A stretch of DNA of 59,082 bases from a virus. The notes under the pieces are model-generated. The model saw only the letters and a program-made list of their open reading frames with translations, had not been told where the DNA came from and searched no databases. Within the stretch, counting starts at the first letter, position 1, and each line of letters starts with the position of its first letter. The position numbers and the translations under genes were made by a program. This document shows positions 16,513-24,362 of this stretch, in pieces. Location: positions 1 to 59,082 of the IMG/VR virus record IMGVR_UViG_3300025309_000015; one strand, written 5' to 3'.

Positions 16513-16674
16513 TTAATGTATTTTCTTGAAACTTGACGATTCCCATTCTTGCTTTATCGAAAGTAAATCGTTGTATCTTTCCTTGTCCGATTACTGCAAA
16601 GGGGGATTATTTATAACTTTAAAGGTAAGTCTGTCAAATTCTTCTGCTTGTTTTAAATTTAATTTTTCACACAT
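16513..16674 (-). pseudogene. Small gene interrupted by an in-frame TAA
   Basis: The frame starts at ATG 16674 and reads 27 codons (MCEKLNLKQAEEFDRLTFKV and on to PPLQ), hits TAA at 16593-16591, and continues in the same frame for 25 codons (SDKERYNDLLSIKQEWESSS and on) to TAA at 16515-16513. Both halves are equally protein-like, charged and helical, so one original gene of about 53 codons is likely. A nonsense mutation, sequencing error or readthrough could explain it. Confidence 0.55.
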
Positions 16675-16699
16675 ATTGTTTCCAATCAAATCAAAAAAT

Positions 16700-16740
16700 A
16701 AAATATAGGTTGCCGAAATATTACCGACAACCTATAGACA
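16700..16740 (-). terminator. Terminator-like hairpin upstream of interrupted gene
   Basis: TATAGGTTG pairs with CAACCTATA (9-bp arms, approximate span given) and the minus-strand RNA continues ATTTTATTTTTT. This is the second of two hairpins downstream of the 158-aa gene and looks like a backup terminator. Confidence 0.6.
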
Positions 16741-16770
16741 TAGGGAGAGAGTTCCCATTAGGGGAGGAGT

Positions 16771-16796
16771 AAAAGAAAACCCTGATTTCTCAGGGG
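16771..16796 (-). terminator. Rho-independent terminator
   Basis: The minus-strand RNA folds CCCTGA/TCAGGG around a four-base GAAA loop and continues TTTTCTTTT (16779-16771). It is a compact stable terminator about 40 bases after the stop of the 158-aa gene and probably ends the early leftward transcript. Confidence 0.8.
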
Positions 16797-16835
16797 GTAT
16801 GTGTCAAGTGTATTATATATTGCCGAACGGAAATT

Positions 16836-17312
16836 TTAAGCTATTCTTATAAACTCAGGTTTGTATCTTTTTTCTTCTGGTCTTGTTTCTGGTTTAAAAT
16901 CTGTTTCAAAATCATCAACTTTATGATGGTTAGATAATCTTCTTATTGGGCAGGTTTGGTGATTATCTTTTGTTATTGCCTCTTTTCCGTCTATACAAGT
17001 ATAGCCAAGTGCATTATCTGGCTTCTGTTGCCTATAATTTTTTACTTTTACTTTTTCCTGCTCAACAAATTCTTTCTCTCTTTTTACTTCTTTTGTTTTT
17101 TCTATATATTGAATAACAGGCTCATCGTTTCTATTAGTATTTATTTTTACTGCCTTCATGCTCTTACATTTAGGATTAACGCATGAAAAAATATAAACTT
17201 CACGCTCTTTCCAGATAGAAGTTGATGTCAAAGTTTCTTTTTCGATGACCCTATCTTTATTACAACATTTTTTGAAATTATCAGGTAATCCATCAAATAA
17301 TTTTCGTTGCAC
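16836..17312 (-). CDS. Hypothetical protein with zinc-binding cysteines
   Basis: This encodes 158 aa. Cysteines at KKCCNK, FSCVNPKCKS and YTCI could bind zinc; the middle is a charged helix (EKTKEVKREKEFVEQEKVKV). It is the last gene before two terminators and may be the distal early gene. In that position phages often have late-transcription activators, but nothing in the sequence shows that role. Confidence 0.6.
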   Translation of the reverse strand: MQRKLFDGLPDNFKKCCNKDRVIEKETLTSTSIWKEREVYIFSCVNPKCKSMKAVKINTNRNDEPVIQYIEKTKEVKREKEFVEQEKVKVKNYRQQKPDNALGYTCIDGKEAITKDNHQTCPIRRLSNHHKVDDFETDFKPETRPEEKRYKPEFIRIA

Positions 17313-17530
17313 AGGCGACCTCCCTTTATCTTCAGCGACACCTTTTGCAACTCGTGATGTTATCTCAGCGGCTACTCGGACAACTAATAGATTTTACAAT
17401 TCCCTATTAAAGAAAAACTCAAGGACAAGTGCTGAATTGGAATCAGTCTTGATTTACGCAAACTTGTCCCTAAAGCTAAGAAAGGATTAAACTATTAACA
17501 TTATTTATTATAAAGCAAGTTTCACTAAAA

Positions 17531-17570
17531 GGGCGGCTACACTTTTACGGGGGCGGCTACGCTTTTAAAA
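17531..17570. repeat. Two tandem 20-bp repeats
   Basis: GGGCGGCTACACTTTTA and GGGCGGCTACGCTTTTA lie 20 bases apart, in GC-rich sequence unlike the surroundings. The second overlaps the stop of the HTH gene. They may be binding sites or part of a leader. Confidence 0.5.
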
Positions 17571-17775
17571 AATCAAAATAATTATGAATATTTTCAATAG
17601 TTTTTTCCTCTATTGCCAGCTTTTCATAGATTTTTCTGAGATATTTTTTAACCAACGACTCAGAACAATTTAATTTTTCCGCTATTTCTTTTCTTGTAAC
17701 CCTTTTTTGTTGAAAAATCACTTTAATTATATTTTTTTCTTCAAGTTTAAGTTGACTTAATCCCTGTTCGCCCAT
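17557..17775 (-). CDS. Helix-turn-helix regulator, LuxR/sigma-4 like (72 aa)
   Basis: This encodes a 72-aa single-domain DNA-binding protein: KLEEKNIIKVIFQQKRVTRK then EIAEKLNCSESLVKKYLRKIYEKL, a GerE/LuxR or sigma region 4 type helix-turn-helix. It lies near the end of the early operon, where a late gene activator would be placed. Function inferred from motif and position. Confidence 0.7.
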   Translation of the reverse strand: MGEQGLSQLKLEEKNIIKVIFQQKRVTRKEIAEKLNCSESLVKKYLRKIYEKLAIEEKTIENIHNYFDFLKA

Positions 17776-17803
17776 AATTACACTCCCATATCGACTAAAA
17801 ACA

Positions 17804-18061
17804 CTATATAAATTTACTGTTTATGAGTTTTATATTGCTTAATCTATGCAATTCATCAATGAATTTGTACTTATCAGTAACATAAAATTCGTTATTCATT
17901 GTTATTATGAAGCTTCTAAGGGTATAATATCGAGCTATCCATCCCTTTAAGCTATTTTCAAGAACTGATGCTTTTTGAAGGTTATCATTTTCACTAGTCA
18001 AACCTATGGCTATTTCATAAAGATACTCACCTTTAGCCTTGATATTTAAGTTTGTTTTCAT
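17804..18061 (-). CDS. Hypothetical protein (85 aa)
   Basis: This encodes 85 aa with no recognised motif, mixed alpha/beta (EYLYEIAIGLTSENDNLQKA, ARYYTLRSFIITMNNEF). It lies between an HTH gene and a DNA methylase in the early operon. Confidence 0.55.
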   Translation of the reverse strand: MKTNLNIKAKGEYLYEIAIGLTSENDNLQKASVLENSLKGWIARYYTLRSFIITMNNEFYVTDKYKFIDELHRLSNIKLINSKFI

Positions 18062-18074
18062 AATTTATTACCCT

Positions 18075-18821
18075 TTAACTTAATAAACTTAGCTGCTGTG
18101 TTGATTCTTTTATTCTTTGTTCTGCAATTTTGATATAGTTAGTGTTAAGCTCTATACCAATATAATTCCTATTATTTTTAGCTGCTGCTACTGCTGTTGT
18201 GCCTGAGCCGAGAAAAGGATCAAGTACTATTTCCCCTTCTTTAGAAGAATTTTTTATTAGAGTTTCAATAATATGTAGGGGTTTTATTGTCGGGTGTCCG
18301 TATTTTGCTTTGTCAGATTTGTTGCTTTGAGTTAAAAAATAAGTTCTTTTTGTTTCAAAACTACCGCCTAAATATACTCCTGATTCTCTAAAAAACAAAC
18401 AATATTCAGTATCTGGAAGGTATTTATTATTAACTGTTGGTACAGGATTAGTTTTATGCCAAGAAAGTATATTAAAATAGCATTTTCTTTGTGTTACAAA
18501 ATAATCAAGAAGCGCAGGAATTTGTTTTTGGCTACAAAAAATATAAATATTAATTTTTTTCAAAACTCTGCAAAATTCATCAAGTATTGCCAAATCAAAA
18601 CCTTTGCAAATATTTTCTATTTGAGTAAAAGTAATTTTTTTATTTACTCCAAATGCACCCGCACCATGATCAACACTCATTTCATAATCAGGATCTGTGA
18701 CAATTAAATCAACAGAATTATCTAACAAGGTTTTTATTATTTCTGAATTATCGCCATGATATATTTTATTCTTACCTTCTGATGCGTACATATAGTTATA
18801 TTCTCCTGCATTAGTTGCCAT
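18075..18821 (-). CDS. DNA methyltransferase (N6-adenine/N4-cytosine class)
   Basis: This encodes a 248-aa beta-class methylase. Motif IV is VTDPDYEMSVD and motif I is LDPFLGSGTTAVAAAKNN followed by RNYIGIE near the C-terminus, the order of beta-class enzymes. Motif IV is normally DPPY; here the third residue is D (DPDY), which could alter activity or specificity. It overlaps its upstream neighbour by one base. Likely role is protection of phage DNA. Confidence 0.85.
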   Translation of the reverse strand: MATNAGEYNYMYASEGKNKIYHGDNSEIIKTLLDNSVDLIVTDPDYEMSVDHGAGAFGVNKKITFTQIENICKGFDLAILDEFCRVLKKINIYIFCSQKQIPALLDYFVTQRKCYFNILSWHKTNPVPTVNNKYLPDTEYCLFFRESGVYLGGSFETKRTYFLTQSNKSDKAKYGHPTIKPLHIIETLIKNSSKEGEIVLDPFLGSGTTAVAAAKNNRNYIGIELNTNYIKIAEQRIKESTQQLSLLS

Positions 18822-19075
18822 TATTTAACGTCCTTTTGCTTGTATTGACTAAATTTCGTTACCATGTTGACATAGTATTGCCTTGAAAACATTTTACAAT
18901 TCCCACCTTCAGGCTCTATTAAGCATTCGATAACGACTTTTTGGAAGTCAGCCATCATCTCGTCATATAATTGGTTTAAAGTCTCGTCTTTTTGAATTTG
19001 ATTCAATAATTCATCATAATCATAGCCACCGGTAAGCCCTAAAATTTTCTTACTATAAGCACTGATTTTTCCCAT
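18821..19075 (-). CDS. Hypothetical protein (84 aa)
   Basis: This encodes an 84-aa mainly helical protein (DYDELLNQIQKDETLNQLYD, then FQKVVIECLIEPEGGNCKMF). It overlaps by one base both the methylase and the upstream gene, so the three are translated together. No family recognised. Confidence 0.6.
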   Translation of the reverse strand: MGKISAYSKKILGLTGGYDYDELLNQIQKDETLNQLYDEMMADFQKVVIECLIEPEGGNCKMFSRQYYVNMVTKFSQYKQKDVK

Positions 19076-19467
19076 TATTCAAAAACCTTTCTTACTTCTT
19101 CTTTAGTTAAAATATTAGCTTCTATCAGCTTTAAAATAAGTTCTAGGAGTGCTTCCTGTCTAGTTTCATATCTTATATTCCATGCTTGATTCTCTGTAAA
19201 TATGCTTATATAGGCATAACCTTGAAAACCATCATCTGAATAATCAAAATAAAGTATTATTTTACCTTTGCCTAATACTCTTAAAATCAACTCCTCAAGC
19301 TTCAGGATGTGGTCTGATGTTATGGTGGGGTAAACCTCTTCAATGCCTGTTAAATACTTACTATCAGTATAAGGATGCCCTTTTATGATTTCCATAGGGG
19401 CATCTTTCGCAAATCTTTGTTTAACTTCAGGTTCAGCCTCTATCGCCTTAAAAAATTTATTTGTCAT
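19075..19467 (-). CDS. Hypothetical protein (130 aa)
   Basis: This encodes 130 aa. A central beta hairpin (GKIILYFDYSDDGFQGYAYI) lies between helices. It overlaps the preceding 51-aa gene by 11 bases. No family recognised. Confidence 0.6.
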   Translation of the reverse strand: MTNKFFKAIEAEPEVKQRFAKDAPMEIIKGHPYTDSKYLTGIEEVYPTITSDHILKLEELILRVLGKGKIILYFDYSDDGFQGYAYISIFTENQAWNIRYETRQEALLELILKLIEANILTKEEVRKVFE

Positions 19468-19612
19468 CTGTTATCCTTTCAAATTCAGCCATGAGGCAAT
19501 TAATACAGCTATTTTCATCTGGACAAGCTGTACTATTACAAAAATTATCATCCCAAAAATTATCCAAGACCTGTTTTATCTGCTCTAAACTTAGCTTTTT
19601 AACTACTGGCAT
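19457..19612 (-). CDS. Small Cys-rich protein (51 aa)
   Basis: This short gene encodes 51 aa starting MPVVKKLSLEQIKQVLDNFW with four cysteines (FCNSTAC, SCINC) in a possible zinc site. Its stop lies inside the next gene's start region. Unknown function. Confidence 0.6.
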   Translation of the reverse strand: MPVVKKLSLEQIKQVLDNFWDDNFCNSTACPDENSCINCLMAEFERITDDK

Positions 19613-19615
19613 TGG

Positions 19616-19816
19616 TTAGTCCTCCAAAAGTTCATTTACTGCTTTGTAAAGTTTAGGAACTTTATACAAAAACGCTAATGTCCTAGCCCTGTCATTTAAT
19701 GAGGATTTTAGTAAATTTTGTTTTAATTCCTCTGGAGTTTTTTCTAAACTTTCTGCGAAAAATTCTAGTATTTTTAGCTCTTTAGGACTAAAGTCGTTGA
19801 TATCTACACTCATCAT
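19616..19816 (-). CDS. Hypothetical protein (66 aa)
   Basis: This encodes a 66-aa helical protein (SPKELKILEFFAESLEKTPE, LYKVPKLYKAVNELLE). It starts right after the stop of the 43-aa gene (TAAATGATG), so translation is probably coupled. No family recognised. Confidence 0.6.
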   Translation of the reverse strand: MMSVDINDFSPKELKILEFFAESLEKTPEELKQNLLKSSLNDRARTLAFLYKVPKLYKAVNELLED

Positions 19817-19948
19817 TTATTCGTTCCCTTCCTTTTGTGCTTCAATTTTACCTAATCGCCGTTCTTCTTTTATAAATAGACGTTTATACCAAGGCTTAAA
19901 GATTTCATCTTTCCAATGTTTTTTAAATAATGGCTTTTGTTTCTTCAT
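19817..19948 (-). CDS. Small basic protein (43 aa)
   Basis: This encodes 43 aa rich in K, W and R (KKQKPLFKKHWKDEIFKPWY). The ATG at 19948 is near the stop of the upstream 52-aa gene, in a string of overlapping small early genes. Unknown function. Confidence 0.55.
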   Translation of the reverse strand: MKKQKPLFKKHWKDEIFKPWYKRLFIKEERRLGKIEAQKEGNE

Positions 19949-19949
19949 C

Positions 19950-20108
19950 TTATTTAGCCCCTTCCTTTTGTTCGTTGAGTACCCATCCAAGAGCCCACAA
20001 GGAGCCCTCGCATTGAAACATTATTGATTTACATCCTAATTCTACGGCAGTTTTCATCCTATTTCTTTCCCACTCGATTTGTTTTTTTATTTCTTCTTCT
20101 GAACGCAT
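19950..20108 (-). CDS. Small hypothetical protein (52 aa)
   Basis: This encodes 52 aa starting MRSEEEIKKQIEWERNRM. GGAGGG lies 6 bases upstream of the ATG, a strong ribosome site, and the ATG shares one base with the stop of the HNH/AP2 gene. No family recognised. Confidence 0.65.
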   Translation of the reverse strand: MRSEEEIKKQIEWERNRMKTAVELGCKSIMFQCEGSLWALGWVLNEQKEGAK

Positions 20109-20737
20109 TATTTGCCCTCCAAAATTGGTCTATGATATTTATCTTCGGCTGTTATTCTTGCTACTTTTGCACTCTCAAAATCATTAAAAGTACCTAAATA
20201 ATATGTTTTATTGCGAACTCTTATGTTGGCTGTATATGTACCTTCTGTTTTGCCAAAATAAACTCCTTTTTGCCCTGTTTTATTATTTTTATATTTGTTA
20301 GTATTTATACAATTCAAAGTATTATCTGCTATTCTTAAGTTATTTACTCTATTATCAAGAGGGTTTCTATTTATATGGTCTACTAAATGCTTGTCATTTT
20401 CCTGTACGTTTAATAAAAATCTATGCAATAATATATATTTTGATATTGGCTTTTTATTTTTTCTGCCAAGTTGAATACAGGAACTTGCATAACCAGAATT
20501 ATTTATATACCAAGTAAACCCTGAAACTTTTTCTATATCTTTTAAATCTATAATGATGTTACCCTTCTTTGTGATTATTTCCGCATGGGATTCATGACTA
20601 ACAATCTCATTTGGTTTTTTCTGTAAACTATATCTACATTCATTAGTGCAACAAATATTTTTAACTACGAGCCTCATCCTATGAGCCGGTATTTCAAATA
20701 TTTTATTACAATATGCACACTTTACCTCAGTCCTCAA
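20108..20737 (-). CDS. Homing endonuclease, HNH plus AP2 domain
   Basis: This encodes a 209-aa protein. The N-terminus has two CxxC knuckles (CAYCNKIFEIPAH, ICCTNECR), the middle is an HNH_3 core (ILLHRFLLNV, LVDHINRNPLDNRVNNLRIA), and the C-terminus is an AP2 DNA-binding domain (GQKGVYFGKTEGTYTANIRV, KTYYLGTFNDFESAKVARI). It is a free-standing mobile gene in the early operon, overlapping the YopX-like gene by 11 bases. Confidence 0.9.
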   Translation of the reverse strand: MRTEVKCAYCNKIFEIPAHRMRLVVKNICCTNECRYSLQKKPNEIVSHESHAEIITKKGNIIIDLKDIEKVSGFTWYINNSGYASSCIQLGRKNKKPISKYILLHRFLLNVQENDKHLVDHINRNPLDNRVNNLRIADNTLNCINTNKYKNNKTGQKGVYFGKTEGTYTANIRVRNKTYYLGTFNDFESAKVARITAEDKYHRPILEGK

Positions 20738-21116
20738 TGGTGTTTCCTCCTGTTAAAACGACTGTGCCGGTAAAGTATTTTTTATTTTCTTCCACGACCT
20801 TGTTATGTTCATCTTGAATAAATGTTGGATTTTCGTATACATTCCCAACAACTTTAACTTTTAAAGATTTTATTCTGTCATTATCGGTGTAATAAGACAT
20901 AGGGCAGCAACCCTCACCACCTTGTTTGTTGTCATCCCATTTTGAACTTGCTAAGAACCACATATTCCACTTCGTATTCCATACAACGAAATGATAAAGA
21001 TAATATATTTTTCTCCCTTGTTTTCCGCCTCCGAAATGGTAAGACTGTAAAATATCGCCTTCTTTTATTTCTTGCTTCTTAAAATCTCTGAATCCTGTAT
21101 TTTTTCCTTGAATCAC
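20727..21116 (-). CDS. YopX-like protein
   Basis: This encodes a 129-aa protein of YopX type: KEGDILQSYHFGGG, YLYHFVVWNTKWNMWFL, KSLKVKVVGNVYENPTFIQ ending in a conserved glycine-threonine. The G-N-x-Y-E-N-P pattern is the family signature. YopX proteins are common in siphoviruses; function is not established. Confidence 0.7.
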   Translation of the reverse strand: MIQGKNTGFRDFKKQEIKEGDILQSYHFGGGKQGRKIYYLYHFVVWNTKWNMWFLASSKWDDNKQGGEGCCPMSYYTDNDRIKSLKVKVVGNVYENPTFIQDEHNKVVEENKKYFTGTVVLTGGNTIED

Positions 21117-21298
21117 CGCTCTATACCTCCTGTTATGATTTTTGTAAACTCATTTAAATTGCCATATCTGCTTATCGTAAATGAGTCATGTGCTGCAAAA
21201 GCTACATTAAGAAGGTTTTCTTTTACAGAATCTTTAAAGTACATTGAGTTTATAACCCATAACAATGATCCGTCTTTATCATGACAAGCTGTGTACAC
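21113..21298 (-). CDS. Hypothetical protein (61 aa)
   Basis: This encodes 61 aa and overlaps the YopX-like gene by 4 bases (ATGA). No motif beyond a short beta-alpha pattern (KDGSLLWVINSMYFKDSV). Unknown. Confidence 0.55.
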   Translation of the reverse strand: MYTACHDKDGSLLWVINSMYFKDSVKENLLNVAFAAHDSFTISRYGNLNEFTKIITGGIER

Positions 21299-21568
21299 CT
21301 ATTCACCTCCAAGCAAATCTGTATAATTTAAATTTTGAGAACATCCTTGTATAATGGTCGAAGTAAAATGACTTAAAAATAAAACCGCATTAGGCTTTTG
21401 AGATAAATAATATTTTGCAACTCCGATTGCTTCATTCCTATCATTAGAGGTGTAAATAAAATTTCCTTGATTTTCAACACCTTCGTGTAAAACATATTCA
21501 GATTTATGATTGTCAAAAAATTCTCTAATTACTTTATATTTTTCTATTCCAGTAATTTTATGCTGCAT
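21299..21568 (-). CDS. Hypothetical protein (89 aa)
   Basis: This encodes 89 aa (EKYKVIREFFDNHKSEYVLH, AKYYLSQKPNAVLFLSHF). It directly follows the 112-aa gene and is directly followed by the 61-aa gene. No family recognised. Confidence 0.55.
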   Translation of the reverse strand: MQHKITGIEKYKVIREFFDNHKSEYVLHEGVENQGNFIYTSNDRNEAIGVAKYYLSQKPNAVLFLSHFTSTIIQGCSQNLNYTDLLGGE

Positions 21569-21571
21569 TAC

Positions 21572-21910
21572 CTATTCACCTCCAAGTGCTTTGCGTGCTA
21601 TGTCTAAGACCCTGCGAATAAACCCAAGACTAACTTTCATCCCTCTTGTGGTTGCCATCTCATTAATTTCACATCCTTTAATTATCTCCCTCAAAGCCTT
21701 CTCGTATTGATCGTTTGTTGTTTTCAGGGTTTCATATTTTCTATCCTGCTTGCAAACGTAATCCTCTAAATGGTCAACTACTTTATTTAGTTGAGAAAGT
21801 TTATATTCATAATCTTTTATTATTTGACAACTTAAGCAAATACCTATTTCTTTTTCGCTTTTTGTCTTTAAAATGCTATCGCTACAAGATGGACATTTGT
21901 TTTCACTCAT
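21572..21910 (-). CDS. Zinc-ribbon plus coiled-coil protein
   Basis: This encodes 112 aa. Residues 5-28 form a ribbon (CPSCSDS, then CLSC), and residues 33-90 a long helix with heptad leucines (YEYKLSQLNKVVDHLEDYVC). It could be a scaffold for nucleic-acid proteins. The one-base overlap with the upstream gene fits an operon. Confidence 0.65.
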   Translation of the reverse strand: MSENKCPSCSDSILKTKSEKEIGICLSCQIIKDYEYKLSQLNKVVDHLEDYVCKQDRKYETLKTTNDQYEKALREIIKGCEINEMATTRGMKVSLGFIRRVLDIARKALGGE

Positions 21911-22134
21911 TATTTACCGTCTTTCTTTAGAGTTTTATTAACAAAATTTTTCATAAAATCCTCAAATTCTTGTTTTCCTTCTTTTGTCCAATGTTTATGA
22001 GGTTTTCCATAATTTTGGCTTACTTTGCTGTAAAATAGTATGTACCTAGTAGGGGTAGGAATATTACTATTTTCAGGAGGATTATTTTTCTCATATTCCT
22101 CAAATAATATCCATAAAGGCTGTTTGTTTATCAT
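21910..22134 (-). CDS. Hypothetical protein (74 aa)
   Basis: This encodes a 74-aa basic protein (PTRYILFYSKVSQNYGKPHK, FEDFMKNFVNKTLKKDGK). Single-base overlaps on both sides. No family recognised. Confidence 0.55.
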   Translation of the reverse strand: MINKQPLWILFEEYEKNNPPENSNIPTPTRYILFYSKVSQNYGKPHKHWTKEGKQEFEDFMKNFVNKTLKKDGK

Positions 22135-22502
22135 TATTTACCGCCTTTCAGGGTTTGTAATAATTGTTTTGGGATACATCCTTCACATGCACAAGGTTTT
22201 TCGCAAGTATCGCAATTAATTAACATCTCGCCATATCCTATTGCCTCCGCTAACTGATCTTTTAATGCGGTGTTTTCGGCTTTTATCTTCCTGTATTTTC
22301 TATTTAACTCATCTGCGAAAAATACAAATAATTCATATTCTGTAGATATTTCCTGTAAATTTTCGCCAAACTCTGCTTCAAGTTTTCCTTCTTCATTTAA
22401 AAAAGCATATACAGAAACATCTTTGCCAATTTCACAAACAGGAACTACAAAACTAAAACTTTTTGTTTTTATTCCTGCTCTAAATTTAAATCTATCTTGC
22501 AT
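22134..22502 (-). CDS. Hypothetical protein with C-terminal Cys cluster
   Basis: This encodes 122 aa. The N-terminus (DRFKFRAGIKTKSFSF) recalls the first strand of YopX proteins, a helical middle follows (RKIKAENTALKDQLAEAI), and the end is cysteine-rich (CDTCEKPCACEGC), probably zinc-binding. No firm family. Confidence 0.55.
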   Translation of the reverse strand: MQDRFKFRAGIKTKSFSFVVPVCEIGKDVSVYAFLNEEGKLEAEFGENLQEISTEYELFVFFADELNRKYRKIKAENTALKDQLAEAIGYGEMLINCDTCEKPCACEGCIPKQLLQTLKGGK

Positions 22503-22788
22503 TTAATCCTCCTTTTATCTTTAAAATAGCTGTTCTAATCCAACTATCATAAACAACAATTGTTATATTCATTTTATCAAGTTGGTTTCCAGCTTTTGTT
22601 ATAATCCCCTTTAAATATTTTTGGTCATCTTTAGGGTATTTTTTTACAAAAGTATCTATCTGGTTAGGAGTTAGCTTCTTTTTTATTTCACTCAGTCCGA
22701 AAGACGGTTTTTTATTCCAGATAATTACCGGCTGTTTATCTTTTGGCGGTATTCCGTTAGGTATGTTTATTAATGGTTGAATATTCAT
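22492..22788 (-). CDS. Hypothetical protein (98 aa)
   Basis: This encodes 98 aa beginning with IQPLINIPNGIPPKDKQPVI. It overlaps the replication-organizer gene by 4 bases, so coupling is likely and a replication role is possible. No family recognised. Confidence 0.55.
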   Translation of the reverse strand: MNIQPLINIPNGIPPKDKQPVIIWNKKPSFGLSEIKKKLTPNQIDTFVKKYPKDDQKYLKGIITKAGNQLDKMNITIVVYDSWIRTAILKIKGGLNAR

Positions 22789-23642
22789 GATATTTTTCCT
22801 TTTTCTTTTAGATAACAGAGTGCTTCAAACTCTGATTCTGGGAAATCCCATCTTTTTTGTATATTTTTAATAATTTCTATGTCTTTTTCTTTGGTGTTAT
22901 GACGATGATAGCCATTTAATATAATTCTACATTGTTGCTCATCTTCTAAATACTTGCCTGATTTAGTTTTTGGAATATTTTTAGGTGTATTTTTTTTAAT
23001 TAAAGTTTCAAGTTCTTTTTTGTTTACTTTTTGTTCAATAGCGTCAAATACCCATCTGCGAAGCGTTAAATTATCACTTGTAGTCTTGTAATTTTTTTCT
23101 GCTTTATAAAGTGATAAATATTCTATGGCTTCGTTAGTTTTAGGCTCTCCAAATTCCTCAAAAAGTTTTGTTTTTTCTATGGCTGTTAATTCAATATTTT
23201 TTTGCTGTCCGTATTTTTCTTTTTCCGTTTCTTGTTCTTTATCTTTATCTTTATCTTTATCTTGTTCTTTATCCATAAGGGTATCTAAACCCTTCAAGTA
23301 CCCTTTAATTTCTTTATAATATTTTTTTAAAATTTTTATAATCGGAATATGAGGATTACATTTTTCAGATAAAGTACCATATTGAAAATCTATAAAATCA
23401 ATTAAAAAATAACTTCCGTTACTCAATTTGATTAATCTTTTTTTGTCTTTATTTAAAATTTCAATATCTTTTTCAGAGATATCTTCACCAATAACAAAAG
23501 TCGCCTGTCTAAAATTTGTATCCCAAATTCCTGCAGCATTGCAATTGGAAAATAAATACTGAAAAAAACATTTATGCTTGCAACTCAAAAGCTGAAACCA
23601 CTCTTTACTCCATAATTCGGTATCAGTGAATCTCTTAGCCAT
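22785..23642 (-). CDS. Replication initiation/organizer-like protein
   Basis: This encodes 285 aa. The N-terminus (MAKRFTDTELWSKEWFQLLS, then KHKCFFQYLFSNCNAAGIWD) is a winged-helix of the phage replication organizer type. A repeated linker (KDKDKDKEQETEKEK) encoded by a TTTATC tandem repeat (about 23236-23274) separates it from a C-terminal helical part (TSDNLTLRRWVFDAIEQKVN) like the helicase-loader DnaD tail. It would recruit the host helicase to phage DNA. No helicase or primase gene is seen nearby, so host replication proteins are needed. Confidence 0.65.
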   Translation of the reverse strand: MAKRFTDTELWSKEWFQLLSCKHKCFFQYLFSNCNAAGIWDTNFRQATFVIGEDISEKDIEILNKDKKRLIKLSNGSYFLIDFIDFQYGTLSEKCNPHIPIIKILKKYYKEIKGYLKGLDTLMDKEQDKDKDKDKEQETEKEKYGQQKNIELTAIEKTKLFEEFGEPKTNEAIEYLSLYKAEKNYKTTSDNLTLRRWVFDAIEQKVNKKELETLIKKNTPKNIPKTKSGKYLEDEQQCRIILNGYHRHNTKEKDIEIIKNIQKRWDFPESEFEALCYLKEKGKIS

Positions 23643-23683
23643 GCTCTTGACCCTCGTATTCTTTGTCCAAATTGTTCATAATT

Positions 23684-23902
23684 TTACGCTCCAACTTTTA
23701 ATTCTTTTTGTACAAGAAAATAGAAATTGTATTTTTTCCCCGGCTTTCTTCGAACCGCTATATCATGTCCTTCTTTTCTTAAATCCCTGATTATGCTTGA
23801 CAAATACATAGTGCTAAAAGGAGGTCTTGCCGCTTCTAATGGCGTAATCTCAAACCCTTTTTTTAAATGTTCTAAAATTAAATCGCTTTGTGTTTTTTTC
23901 AT
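23684..23902 (-). CDS. Winged-helix DNA-binding protein (72 aa)
   Basis: This encodes 72 aa with a winged-helix pattern: DLILEHLKKGFEITPLEAAR, SSIIRDLRKEGHDIAVRRKP, ending in a wing strand. Such single-domain proteins are frequent in early phage regions. It overlaps no neighbour; a 1-base gap separates it from the MazG-like gene. Confidence 0.7.
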   Translation of the reverse strand: MKKTQSDLILEHLKKGFEITPLEAARPPFSTMYLSSIIRDLRKEGHDIAVRRKPGKKYNFYFLVQKELKVGA

Positions 23903-23903
23903 C

Positions 23904-24176
23904 TCACATATCCTTATTTTTTATATATTTTTCGATTAATTCAGTTTCAATATCGCCTTTTCTGCAATATACTTCTTCTTCGCAGTGGTAAAAATCTTTT
24001 ATTTGCTCTGTCAGAAATTCTACATTTGCCAGTTTCCTTACAAGATAAGCAAAAGACCTTTTGTTATTTGAATATTTAACCTGCACTGCGGCTTTTTCAA
24101 GTTTTTTACAGGCTTCTTCAAGTCTTTCAAGCTGCTCTTTTTCTCCAAAAAAACTATAAATGTTTTCCTTGCTCAT
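23904..24176 (-). CDS. Degenerate MazG-like NTP pyrophosphohydrolase
   Basis: This encodes a 90-aa helical protein. The layout (FGEKEQLERLEEACKKLEKA, LVRKLANVEFLTEQIKDFYH) matches small phage MazG-like proteins, which hydrolyse nucleoside triphosphates. The second metal motif, normally EELAD, reads RKLAN here, so two of the four acidic ligands are lost. It may be inactive or bind nucleotides only. Family call is by eye. Confidence 0.5.
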   Translation of the reverse strand: MSKENIYSFFGEKEQLERLEEACKKLEKAAVQVKYSNNKRSFAYLVRKLANVEFLTEQIKDFYHCEEEVYCRKGDIETELIEKYIKNKDM

Positions 24177-24191
24177 TATTTACTCTTTCGA

Positions 24192-24362
24192 TTAACTTTT
24201 TCTTTTGAATAATCTGTCACTTAGACAGATGCTTGCTGTGTTGAAAGTAGGACATTCTCTTGTTTGTTTTATCGAACAAAGAAAGGTTAATTTACCTTTT
24301 GGAACTTCTGAATATCCTTCGCAGTTTTCACAATTAACACCGTCGTAGTTATACCTTGTCAT
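24192..24362 (-). CDS. Small Cys-rich protein (56 aa)
   Basis: This encodes 56 aa with six cysteines (NCENCEG, LCSIKQTRECPT, SICL). It overlaps the end of the MerR gene by 14 bases. The arrangement suggests one zinc or iron-sulfur site. No family recognised. Confidence 0.6.
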   Translation of the reverse strand: MTRYNYDGVNCENCEGYSEVPKGKLTFLCSIKQTRECPTFNTASICLSDRLFKRKS

